DNA from: a virus | IMG/VR virus record: IMGVR_UViG_3300007871_000045 | Coordinates: 1-45,034 of that record | Reading direction: 5' to 3' (one strand) | DNA length: 45,034 nt | In this document: piece by piece, positions 36,953 to 45,034 of the stretch | Layout of the letters: each line of letters starts with the position of its first letter | Numbering within the stretch: position 1 is the first letter of the stretch | Notes under the pieces: generated by a model | The model's input: the letters and a program-made list of their open reading frames with translations, nothing else | Databases searched by the model: none | Told to the model about the DNA's origin: nothing | Position numbers and translations under genes: made by a program

Positions 36953-38127
36953 TGCCAAACGGACATTGGCTCACGCCGTATGGCGAAGTGACACAACATG
37001 GAGTAGGCCCAACCACCTACGGCGCGTTCGGCGCTGGTATGCCTGGCGGCGGACTAGTACCCATCATCCCGACGACGACGCAAGCCGCACCTTGGCAAGC
37101 CACATGGGAAGCGGGGCAGGCCCCTTGGTCTACTGCTACCACCGCCAGTAGTAGCGGGACTTACGTTGTCCAGCCTGGCGACACGCTTTGGGCAATATCA
37201 CGCCAATTCGGGACAACCGTGCAGGCCATCGCGGCTGCCAATGGCATTGCAAACCCTAACCTGATCTACCCTGGGCAGCAACTCATCATTCCGGGCGTGG
37301 GCGGAGGAGCTCCACCGGCGCAACAGCCACCAGCGGGCGGCGGAGGAGGCGCAGCACCACCAGCAGGCGGCGGCGGAGTAGCTGGCGGGGGTCCCCCACC
37401 AGCGGGCGGTGCCTATTGGAGTGGGCCATTGCCAACACCGCCAACGGGCGACTATTGGACATATACCCTTCAGTGGGGGGACACCCTCTGGTCGCTGGCG
37501 CAACGCTATGGGACGACCGTAGAGGAACTTGCCCGACTAAATCAAATTCCCGACCCCAACCGCATTGCGGCAGGGGCACAAATCTATATCCCTGGAGCGG
37601 CACCGCCAGGTACACCACCAGGAGGAGGAGGGGGAGGTGCTCCTCCCGAAGAACAGCCAGCAGTGCCCTCATGGTGGGGGGCGGAGGTCTTTGGCGAGGA
37701 GGGATGGGTGTACCTGCCAACTACCCCTGGGGAGCAACCCACCCAATGGCAAGCGGGAGAGGGTGAATATACCGCGCCGCCTGTTGGCCCTGGCTGGTAC
37801 AACTTACGCGGGGTGGAGTACTTCAATCAGCTTCCTCCTCAGTGGCGCGACTGGCTAGGCCAGGTTATGCAAAGCCAGCAAGAGTATTGGGAAAGCCCGA
37901 CCATTGCGCCCATCCAGTGGATGCCCTCCACAGCGGCCTATCAACGTGCTCCGCTCCATGTGTGGGAGCCTCTGGCCGGCGGCACGGCTGGCGGCCAGCA
38001 CGCCATGCAGCCGCCAGGGACACCCTATGCTCCACCAGGGATGCAACGCATAGAAGAAGAAGTCTGGGAAGAACCACCAGAAGAGTCTCCTCCCACTTAC
38101 GCTGGTGGCGGCCTGTACGTCTATTAG
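36952..38127 (+). CDS. Virion protein with two LysM domains
   Basis: 391 residues. LysM domains lie at about residues 70-115 (YVVQPGDTLWAISRQFG... LIYPGQQLIIPG) and 170-214 (YTLQWGDTLWSLAQRYG... AAGAQIYIPG), separated by a glycine/proline-rich linker. LysM binds N-acetylglucosamine chains of peptidoglycan. No hydrolase domain is attached; the C-terminal 170 residues are aromatic and proline-rich and may hold it in the virion. It lies between portal and the giant internal protein, so it is probably ejected or exposed during entry to bind the cell wall. Confidence 0.88.
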   Translation: MPNGHWLTPYGEVTQHGVGPTTYGAFGAGMPGGGLVPIIPTTTQAAPWQATWEAGQAPWSTATTASSSGTYVVQPGDTLWAISRQFGTTVQAIAAANGIANPNLIYPGQQLIIPGVGGGAPPAQQPPAGGGGGAAPPAGGGGVAGGGPPPAGGAYWSGPLPTPPTGDYWTYTLQWGDTLWSLAQRYGTTVEELARLNQIPDPNRIAAGAQIYIPGAAPPGTPPGGGGGGAPPEEQPAVPSWWGAEVFGEEGWVYLPTTPGEQPTQWQAGEGEYTAPPVGPGWYNLRGVEYFNQLPPQWRDWLGQVMQSQQEYWESPTIAPIQWMPSTAAYQRAPLHVWEPLAGGTAGGQHAMQPPGTPYAPPGMQRIEEEVWEEPPEESPPTYAGGGLYVY

Positions 38128-38130
38128 ACC

Positions 38131-41100
38131 ATGCCAACTTTTACTGAATTGCTCCAACAGAGACAAAGACGACCACGACCACAGATCGACTACGATACCG
38201 GCGACGTAGGCCGGATCATCCATGAGACTGTGGCGCAAGCCGAGGCTACCTACCCTCCAGGATGGCAACCCACCACCGCGCCGTATTACCAACCTACCCT
38301 TGGGCAGCAGTTAGCCACGGGTCGCCCGCCAGGGATTGAGGCTCCCATGGCCGCACCGCCACCCACCGAAGCGCCGCCAACCATACCGCAATTTGAACCT
38401 CCGGCCTGGGCACGAGAGCCGGTCCCCGAAACGTGGGGGGAAGCAGGGGGATGGTTTTTGCGTCGTCAAGCCGTCCACGCGCAAAGTTGGTTCAACGAGG
38501 CCGAGCAAGAAATCCATGCCGGTGTCACTGAGACGCCTATGGAATCTATGGGTGAGGAAGCAGAGAGACTCATCACCCTGGGTGAGGAAGCCGCCGCTAC
38601 GTTTTGGGAGAGACCACGACTGGGTGCTCTCGCTGCTGTAGGTGTCAGAGCAGCAGGTATGCTCGCTGGAGCCGTCACCGTCCCACTGGCTGGGCTCAAG
38701 GGAAGAACACTTTTCGGCCTACCAATATTTGACGCGATGAGAAAAGGCACTGAGGGAGCACTGGGTATGGCCGTGGCAGGTCTGAATGCCATCGACGCTG
38801 CTGGCGAGCAGGGCGTGATAGGTCTCGGTGCAGAGTTCACGGGTTGGCTACTGCAAGGCAAAGAGTTCGATTTCACGCCTCAAGAGTTTGTGGCTGGTAT
38901 GAATAACTACACTAAAGGATGGACAGCCGCCAGTACCTACATGGAGGAACTGTGGAACAGCAGGATGGTTGAGGGATTGACCCTTCCCAAGGCACATGAC
39001 CGCGCTTTAGTAGAATCAGCCGAAGCATATGTCGCATTGGAAGACATGACTATGGAGGCCATCCGGGGAGGCGCCTCCCCGGAGGAAATCGAAGCCAACA
39101 GCGTGCTATCCAACCCCGTGGCTGAATTGGTCGGCAGGCTCGTCCTCGACCCGCTCAACATGATCCCCTCATCCGCTGGGCGGCGTATGCGTATGGGCAT
39201 GAGCAAAGAAGCTGCCATGAAGCTAGTGGGCCAGGAAGACTTTGCTGATTATGGTCGCATCCTAGAGACCATGAAGGCCGAGGGCGCTGCCAACGTCGCT
39301 GGTGGTTTCAAAGGACCGGTCTGGAAGCTGCTACATCCCTTCCGCTCAGGCAATCGTGGTCTGGCCGGTGAGTTGGGAGAACGAGTATCTTTAACACTCG
39401 CTGCCGCTATGGAGAAAGCGGGCGCTGGCGACCCAGGTGATCTAGAGCGCGTCTTGCGTGAGTTCGTCGCCGCTGGTGGGAAGGGCGACGAAGCAATTGT
39501 AGCCCAACAGTTCCTCAAGAGTCAACTGGGCGATCTTCCAGTGTCGCGAATGGGGAAACAGACGACGTTATTCTTGAGAGAATTGGCTACAGACCCCAAA
39601 ACCGGTGAGTTCTCACTAGCCGTCGTAGACGATTGGTTCACGAAGGCCAAGACGCCCAACGAGGCAATCAAAAACATGCTGGGCGGCTGGGAGAAAGCTG
39701 TCGAACGAATATACCCACAGCCCAAGAAGAACATAGTCCGGCGGGGACAAGACTTCTACCGTTCTATCTTGAGCAGGTACGAGTACATGGGCCTAAACCC
39801 AGGATGGGCCTGGAGAAACGCTGCTGGCAATACTAGTATGTCGATGTTAGGCGGCTACCAACCATTTGAAGGCGCAGATGTGATAGAGGAATTTGCTAAG
39901 CGGTGGGGCGATGTCCCCCTCAAGCTGCGCAAGGGCTACGGTGGGCTTGGAGCGAGATACCTCGGCATTGAGATACAAAATGCACTGGGAACAATAGGTG
40001 AAGAATTCAGAGCCGTCCGCACCAAGGACATACCAAAGTCGATGCTCAAGGACTTCTGGAAGAGATTGGCAAAGGGCACTTTCATGCTCAAGCCCTCGGA
40101 GTTATTTGAGACCGCTGCCAGTGAGAGAATCGTCCACCAAGCCTTGGGCTTCTTCTGGAAAGATCACTGGAATATCAAGTTGCCCGATTGGGTGGGCAAC
40201 TTGTTCCCCTCCAAGGCGCAAGCCACTGCCTTTGAGCGAATGGCAGGCGATGCCATTAGCCAAAAAGAACTGTATGGTGCGCTACAAGCCTCGCGCCTGG
40301 GACGCAATTTTCCCAATGAGATTCTAACTCGCCTGGACGACCTACCTGGCGGGCTGCGGCAGAAGATACTGCATGCCAAATTGCAAGCCACCGATGCCGA
40401 CGACTTTGCCCGCAGGATGCAGGGTCTCAGTGGAGAGGTAGATGACTGGCTGGTCAAGCGGTTGGATGACCTCGCGCCAGAGATAAGCAAAAGCGATGAT
40501 CTCTTGATGGAGGCCGCCAAAGCTGAGGAAAAAATCATCGAAGACATCGAAGATGCTGAGGAGGCCGCACGAGTGGCAGGCATTCTCCAGCCCGACGAAT
40601 TCAAGAAACAACTCGTCAAAGATCGCGCCACTAGCATGGCTTGGAGCGAGAAATTAAAACGCCACGTCGAGGCCAATCCTGAAGATGGGGCAGCTACAAC
40701 CAACCTCTTGGTGGATCACATGCAGGCTGGCGCACCCACTGCCAAACGGGTCGACTTGGCCCGTGATCGCACTTTGGCTATAGTCCGTTCGCACCCAGGG
40801 CCACAATACCAAGCTCTCAGAAGCCGCACCTGGGAGAAATATTTCACTTACTCGCGCGGTGAGTGGCGTCGGTACTGGGACGACTTCAGCCGCAAGGCCG
40901 ACGAGTTCATAGCCAGCCGCCGCCGTGGTGAGCAATTGGCCTTTCCTGGCATGGAGCCTGCACAGCAAGAAGAAATGGCAAAGTTAATTGACGAGTGGGT
41001 TGAAACTCTCTCTACCACACGGCACGCCGTAGCAACCATCAGTGCCGATGATACCCGCCAGATATTGGATGAATTAGCTGAGGCAGGACAGAGAATCCAC

Positions 41101-44100
41101 TGGGGCGACATGCCAGAGCTAAGTTCCGAAGTTGTCGAGGGCATCACTCGTTGGCTGGATGACGAGATCGTGCCCCAGATGCACACCACGAAAGCCATCG
41201 GCAACCGTGTTGCTCTAGCCGAGCGCGATTACATCTTGTACAACTATGGTGAGGACTTACACATCGACGCTGCTCTGAGCTATCTGTTTCCCTACCCTAC
41301 TTGGTACAGAAATACCGCCATGAATGTCCCCCGATTGTTGCTCTACAATCCCAAGTACCTTGAGGGCTACCTGGACTTCAAGGAAGCCATGCGCCAGATC
41401 AATGAGGAGGCACAGGGTCTTCCCTGGTGGGAAGGCCAAATCAAGGTGCCGGGGACAGACTTCTATTTCAACCTGGAAGCCAGTCTGAACCCGCTCTACA
41501 ACATGATCACCGAATTTCACGATCCAATGAGGACAAAAACAATCCCAGGTCAATGGCTAGAACGGATCGGTAATGTTGGGCCATCGCTGGACGTCGCACT
41601 CTGGGCACTCTATGCCTATTGGCGATTCAAAGCAGGAGAGCCAGAGGAAGCGCGGGCGGCTATGGGCTACCTGGGCACACCAACCAAAGCCTTCCGCTAT
41701 GCCACTGCCCTACTGGGCCTCGGTGAAGGCCGTGGCATCACGCTCGAACCGTGGCTGTGGGATGATCCTCTCTCTTTCGCTGGACTCGACCAATACGAGC
41801 GGTTTCAGGTTGGGCGCATATTCAAGCAAATGGAGAACGAGGGCGCGGCTACTGTCGAGCAGCTTTGGGATGCCGGCAAGATGCAAAGCGGCGATATTTG
41901 GAATGAAGCCGTGGCACGGATGACCAAGGAGCGTGCCCCAGGACTCTTCCTCAGTTGGTTCGTCGGTATTGGCTTCAAGCCACGCAAGGCTTATGACATC
42001 CAAATACAGAAAGCAAGAAACGCCCAGTATGAATTTTATCAACATGCCGAGACCGCCTACGACATGAGCACCGACGAGGGCCAAGCGGCATACAAGGAAG
42101 CGCAGAAAGCACTCTATCGCTATTATCCGTTTCTATCTTACATAATGCTGGTTCGCCGTGGCGAACTAGAGCGCGACAAAGCCTACACTTGGGAAGTACT
42201 AAATCGCCTGCCGCCAGGTAGCAACGGGGCAGCCATCAAGACCGCCGCTGGCGTAGACGACCCAATCATTGACCTGTTCTATGAGACAAGGGGAGACTTC
42301 TCGACCTGGGAGGACATGGACAGGGCAGCGTTCATGGCAAGCATCGAAGCGATGGGTGCCATTCTCGGTGTCCCAGACAAAGAACAGCAGCAGGAATGGG
42401 ACAGAGCCATCAAAATCTACGGTGAGGTCAAAGCTGCTCTGCGCCGTGTCTACGGCGACGACATTTGGAACCTCAACGACAGCTATTGGAAAACCCGCGA
42501 CGTGGCGGGCAACGACGCCGCCAAAGCGTTCGCAGACGGCAACCCACGATTGTATGACTTCTGGGACGCCCGCAACCTTGCCATCACGGAGAGTCCAATC
42601 TTGTTGTCCTACTGGGGAAGCCTTGATACCCTAGAGCGCGTCGGGGAAAATTTGCTGGAAGAAGAGGTGCTGCGTCGGTGGCCTAATTATGAGGAAGCCC
42701 AAGCGGGCTACTTCAAGGAATTCGACAAGGACGAGTGGCGAGAGCAGAGGGACTATCGCCGCGAGTACATCAAGCAATATCCCTGGCTTCCTGACCTGTG
42801 GGACTTCAAGGACAACATGCGTGAGGAGATCGCCGTCGTCATTGAAGAGTTCGCCAGCGAGATGAAACCACCCCTTGGCCCTGTCATCCGACCAGATGCC
42901 GAGCTAGAGAGCGTTCTCGTGCAGCGCATCCTGGATGTGGTAGGAGCCAAACTCAAAGCTCACGAGATGCTCAGGGGACCATCTCTTTTCGCTGGCATGG
43001 GTAAACAAATTCTTCAGGGAATGATAGCCCAACCAGAAGGAGAAGAATTCCTAAGAAAGCTCTTTCTAATGGGGCCATTCACTGAGCAAGCCATAGACTA
43101 CTTCGAGGAAGAGATCGAAGTTAAGTTCGGCCCTGAGATCGAAGGCGGATTTTACCCAGGGCCAACAGATTTCTGGGTGCAGTTGGGAAACACAAAAGCT
43201 GAAACTGCAATCCATGAACTGACTCATGCGTGGTGGGAACCCAGGCGTGGTAAGAGGAAAGAAGCCTTTGTCAAAGCAGTCATACGCTTTGCAGGAGAGG
43301 TGATAGAGCCTCGGTCAGAGGGAGAAATGAGGGTACATAATCTCGCTTGGACTTATGTTAACGGCGATCCCAATGATCCCTCTTTTCACGAAGGTATGAA
43401 AATAAGCAAGGAGAAAGCCAAAGGATACGACCTCGCCTTCGCCAACGGCACTTATTGGAACGATCATGAAATGTTTGCTGGCCTAGCAAGTGGTTGCATG
43501 GGAGATGTCAGGCTACTACCCTACTACCTCTACCAATTCTACAAAGACCTCTTCGTCAGATTGCCCCCAGAGCAACCCTTCTACCTGGAAATGCCGTGGG
43601 AGCCAGAGGTGACTTTCCCCCGTTACCCCATCGGCGCACAGGAAGGCACGCTGGCGGGCGCATTCCCAGAGACCACAGGGGCGGCAGAAGAGGCACTTGA
43701 CGGGGAAGCTCCATCTGTGGTATCATATGAAGGAGCAGCGGCGGGTGCAACACCAGCACCAGCAGGCGCACCGCCTGTCACGCCACCCGCAGAGGCACCC
43801 CCTGCTGCCCCATCCGTCGAATGGCCCGAAACGCTCTCTTGGCAATTCGTCAAAGAGTACCTAGGCCAAACATCGTTTGGCCTCATTCAACACTTTAACA
43901 CAGGATTGCCACTAGGTGAGCCTATTAAAGCTCGCTTAGAGGAAATATATGCGGAGTACCCACTAGGCTTTACAGACCTTGCCTCATGGCTAGGGTTTGT
44001 GAGGACACTGTGGAGGGCTTCGCTCTTCTCCAGGGGAGGACTCGGCGGCGTCACTGGCCTGAGAGAACAACCCAGACCATTGAGTTGGACTTCCGGTGCC

Positions 44101-44133
44101 GGCGCAGGCCGACGCTTCACCCCCTGGGGCTAA
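38131..44133 (+). CDS. 2000-residue internal/ejection-type protein with C-terminal zinc metalloprotease motif
   Basis: 2000 residues, the longest gene. It starts MPTFTELLQQ, shared with the protein at 4432. Residues 165-245 are hydrophobic and glycine-rich and could insert in a membrane (AAVGVRAAGMLAGAVTVPLA). Coiled-coil-like stretches occur near 790-830. At H1695 the motif IHELTHAWW is a zincin active site (HExxH); about 95 residues later NDHEMFAGLASG offers the third metal ligand. The C-terminus is proline-rich. A large protein before scaffold and capsid in a short-tailed phage is normally an internal protein ejected with the DNA, forming a channel; the protease could clear the host envelope or process virion proteins. 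It may also be called a polyvalent protein. No tape-measure features are seen. Confidence 0.75.
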   Translation: MPTFTELLQQRQRRPRPQIDYDTGDVGRIIHETVAQAEATYPPGWQPTTAPYYQPTLGQQLATGRPPGIEAPMAAPPPTEAPPTIPQFEPPAWAREPVPETWGEAGGWFLRRQAVHAQSWFNEAEQEIHAGVTETPMESMGEEAERLITLGEEAAATFWERPRLGALAAVGVRAAGMLAGAVTVPLAGLKGRTLFGLPIFDAMRKGTEGALGMAVAGLNAIDAAGEQGVIGLGAEFTGWLLQGKEFDFTPQEFVAGMNNYTKGWTAASTYMEELWNSRMVEGLTLPKAHDRALVESAEAYVALEDMTMEAIRGGASPEEIEANSVLSNPVAELVGRLVLDPLNMIPSSAGRRMRMGMSKEAAMKLVGQEDFADYGRILETMKAEGAANVAGGFKGPVWKLLHPFRSGNRGLAGELGERVSLTLAAAMEKAGAGDPGDLERVLREFVAAGGKGDEAIVAQQFLKSQLGDLPVSRMGKQTTLFLRELATDPKTGEFSLAVVDDWFTKAKTPNEAIKNMLGGWEKAVERIYPQPKKNIVRRGQDFYRSILSRYEYMGLNPGWAWRNAAGNTSMSMLGGYQPFEGADVIEEFAKRWGDVPLKLRKGYGGLGARYLGIEIQNALGTIGEEFRAVRTKDIPKSMLKDFWKRLAKGTFMLKPSELFETAASERIVHQALGFFWKDHWNIKLPDWVGNLFPSKAQATAFERMAGDAISQKELYGALQASRLGRNFPNEILTRLDDLPGGLRQKILHAKLQATDADDFARRMQGLSGEVDDWLVKRLDDLAPEISKSDDLLMEAAKAEEKIIEDIEDAEEAARVAGILQPDEFKKQLVKDRATSMAWSEKLKRHVEANPEDGAATTNLLVDHMQAGAPTAKRVDLARDRTLAIVRSHPGPQYQALRSRTWEKYFTYSRGEWRRYWDDFSRKADEFIASRRRGEQLAFPGMEPAQQEEMAKLIDEWVETLSTTRHAVATISADDTRQILDELAEAGQRIHWGDMPELSSEVVEGITRWLDDEIVPQMHTTKAIGNRVALAERDYILYNYGEDLHIDAALSYLFPYPTWYRNTAMNVPRLLLYNPKYLEGYLDFKEAMRQINEEAQGLPWWEGQIKVPGTDFYFNLEASLNPLYNMITEFHDPMRTKTIPGQWLERIGNVGPSLDVALWALYAYWRFKAGEPEEARAAMGYLGTPTKAFRYATALLGLGEGRGITLEPWLWDDPLSFAGLDQYERFQVGRIFKQMENEGAATVEQLWDAGKMQSGDIWNEAVARMTKERAPGLFLSWFVGIGFKPRKAYDIQIQKARNAQYEFYQHAETAYDMSTDEGQAAYKEAQKALYRYYPFLSYIMLVRRGELERDKAYTWEVLNRLPPGSNGAAIKTAAGVDDPIIDLFYETRGDFSTWEDMDRAAFMASIEAMGAILGVPDKEQQQEWDRAIKIYGEVKAALRRVYGDDIWNLNDSYWKTRDVAGNDAAKAFADGNPRLYDFWDARNLAITESPILLSYWGSLDTLERVGENLLEEEVLRRWPNYEEAQAGYFKEFDKDEWREQRDYRREYIKQYPWLPDLWDFKDNMREEIAVVIEEFASEMKPPLGPVIRPDAELESVLVQRILDVVGAKLKAHEMLRGPSLFAGMGKQILQGMIAQPEGEEFLRKLFLMGPFTEQAIDYFEEEIEVKFGPEIEGGFYPGPTDFWVQLGNTKAETAIHELTHAWWEPRRGKRKEAFVKAVIRFAGEVIEPRSEGEMRVHNLAWTYVNGDPNDPSFHEGMKISKEKAKGYDLAFANGTYWNDHEMFAGLASGCMGDVRLLPYYLYQFYKDLFVRLPPEQPFYLEMPWEPEVTFPRYPIGAQEGTLAGAFPETTGAAEEALDGEAPSVVSYEGAAAGATPAPAGAPPVTPPAEAPPAAPSVEWPETLSWQFVKEYLGQTSFGLIQHFNTGLPLGEPIKARLEEIYAEYPLGFTDLASWLGFVRTLWRASLFSRGGLGGVTGLREQPRPLSWTSGAGAGRRFTPWG

Positions 44134-44154
44134 AACTAAATAGAGGAGCCTATC

Positions 44155-44871
44155 ATGCCCAACGAGTTAGATACGGGAACTTCACCACCAGTGGAGGAAC
44201 CCACAACGACGCCCGAAGGCGAGGCCCCGCCGGAACCAAAACTGGTACCCGTGGAGGACTTGCGACGCCTTCAGGCTGTCAAAGACCGCGAAGTCGCCGC
44301 CGCCAAGCGCGAGGCTGAGACATCACGCCAACGGCTCGCAGCAATTGAAGCCTCAATGGAATCACTGGCCCGCCAGACGATGGACCCGCAAGATGCACAG
44401 CAGTTCATCGCCAGCCAACGTGGGCAGCGCCAACAGGCTGACTTGCAGCAACAAGCGGGAATGGCACGCAAGTACGAGGACATCTTTCGCATGTCCCGCG
44501 AAGGTGGCGTGCCTATCGACGAATTTGAAGCTGTGCGCGCCAATCCTGCGGCCACACCCGAAGACGCCCAGAGAGTCGTCACCGACTTCTGGCGGAGGAA
44601 GGTCGAGGCCGCCGAGCGCGAAGCAGCACAGCGAGAGAAAGAGGCAGCAGTGACAGCGCAAAAAGTCCAACGGCAAGAACGCACCGAAAACGGTGCAGAC
44701 CGGATCGGCACTCCGGCGGAGCCTACGGAAGGTTCTCAAGACCTAGAGGCCCAGTACAGGGAAGAAGCGCAAGTGTTCAAGAACGCTGCACTACGAGGTG
44801 AACGCGGGGACTGGACACAGAGACTTCTCGACCTCAAGATCAAGTACAGAGGATTGGGCCTTAAAATCTAA
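44155..44871 (+). CDS. Scaffolding protein
   Basis: 238 residues. A proline-rich acidic start (PPVEEPTTTPEGEAPPEP) is followed by long charged helices (RDREVAAAKREAETS-type heptads, EAAQREKEAAVTAQKVQRQ) and a basic end (DLKIKYRGLGLKI). This low-complexity helical plan, directly before the capsid gene, is the signature of a scaffold that guides head assembly and is then removed. GAGGAG lies before the ATG; 12 bases separate it from the capsid gene. Confidence 0.85.
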   Translation: MPNELDTGTSPPVEEPTTTPEGEAPPEPKLVPVEDLRRLQAVKDREVAAAKREAETSRQRLAAIEASMESLARQTMDPQDAQQFIASQRGQRQQADLQQQAGMARKYEDIFRMSREGGVPIDEFEAVRANPAATPEDAQRVVTDFWRRKVEAAEREAAQREKEAAVTAQKVQRQERTENGADRIGTPAEPTEGSQDLEAQYREEAQVFKNAALRGERGDWTQRLLDLKIKYRGLGLKI

Positions 44872-44883
44872 GGAGGCCGTTTC

Positions 44884-45034
44884 ATGGCAGGAGTGAATTT
44901 TCCAAAAACGACACTGGGCGATACCACCACCACAGCACGCACGGTTGATGAGGACATCATCATCGTCAACCAGGCCGCAACGCCCCTGCTGCGGGCGATC
45001 TCGCCCACCCTGAACAACCTGCCCACACCATGCA
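44884..45034 (+). CDS. Major capsid protein, N-terminal part (continues at base 1)
   Basis: Starts MAGVNFPKTTLGDTTTTART after an AAGGAGG site. The last 99 bases are the terminal repeat, and the frame continues at base 3 of the window. The full product has 390 residues. See the entry at 1-1121 for its features. Confidence 0.88.
   Translation, partial: MAGVNFPKTTLGDTTTTARTVDEDIIIVNQAATPLLRAISPTLNNLPTPC
44936..45034. repeat. 99-bp direct terminal repeat (right copy)
   Basis: Identical to bases 1-99. Removing one copy closes the capsid gene and the genome at about 44,935 bp. Confidence 0.97.

Noticed and set aside
36952-38127. LysM protein as an endolysin
   Set aside because: It has only binding domains and linkers; no catalytic domain can be seen and it sits among internal virion genes.
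38131-44133. Tape-measure protein
   Set aside because: It lacks the long uniform coiled coil, lies before scaffold and capsid, and carries a protease motif; no other long-tail genes are present.
1-45034. Biological direct terminal repeats of 99 bp
   Set aside because: The repeat lies inside the capsid gene and has a typical assembler k-mer length. Without reads it is better taken as circular closure.
1-45034. tRNA genes, CRISPR arrays, insertion sequences, integrase
   Set aside because: No cloverleaf, no spaced identical repeats, no transposase or recombinase motifs were seen on either strand. A covariance search could still find an odd tRNA.

Overview
The window is the complete or near-complete genome of a tailed bacteriophage, most likely podovirus-like, linearised inside its major capsid gene. 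The first 99 bases are identical to the last 99, so the unique genome is about 44,935 bp; the capsid gene starts at 44884 and finishes at 1121 after crossing the junction. I see no integrase, excisionase, repressor pair, tRNA gene, CRISPR array or insertion sequence, so a strictly lytic lifestyle is likely. The host cannot be named. The best promoters are near-perfect bacterial sigma70 sites, so the host is a bacterium. The capsid, portal and adaptor-like proteins together with the lack of a tape-measure gene point to a short-tailed virion.

Layout. A divergent control region at about 32.7-33.0 kb carries two back-to-back consensus promoters with a small palindrome between them. To the right (+ strand, 33.0-45.0 kb, wrapping to 1-14.6 kb) lies the late block: a small basic protein, terminase small and large subunits, portal, a two-LysM protein, a 2000-residue internal or ejection-type protein ending in a zinc metalloprotease motif, scaffold, major capsid, a beta-repeat structural protein, small head/neck proteins, an alkaline-phosphatase-superfamily enzyme with a GT-A glycosyltransferase, a LamG-like protein, an adaptor-like and a beta-propeller nozzle-like protein, a LAGLIDADG homing endonuclease, a VSR-like nuclease, a fibre protein and a small membrane protein. 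To the left (- strand, 32.7-18.4 kb) lies the early block: a ribbon-helix-helix regulator, a recombination module (possible SSB, ERCC4 nuclease, RecT-like annealing protein, Fe-S PD-(D/E)XK nuclease), a J-domain protein, a VWA protein, a PriPol primase, many small proteins, a TOPRIM protein and short zinc-binding proteins.

A separate + strand unit at 14.6-17.7 kb starts with a strong promoter (14613-14641). It is followed by a potentially pseudoknotted RNA and then by a leader peptide and a D5/P4-type helicase. The helicase therefore sits on the opposite strand from the PriPol primase it presumably works with.

The two transcription directions converge at 17.7-18.4 kb in a noncoding stretch that holds six successive inverted repeats, a polypurine tract and a bidirectional terminator. 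Three - strand promoters in the last 4.5 kb of the early block share promoter architecture and, in two cases, nearly identical arrays of 11-bp repeats upstream of the -35, which suggests a phage-encoded or host activator. The most novel-looking items are the 14.65-14.78 kb RNA, the repeat-controlled promoter family, the hairpin array, the metalloprotease-bearing giant protein that shares its N-terminus with a proline-rich protein 11 kb away, and the phosphodiesterase/glycosyltransferase pair inside the virion genes.
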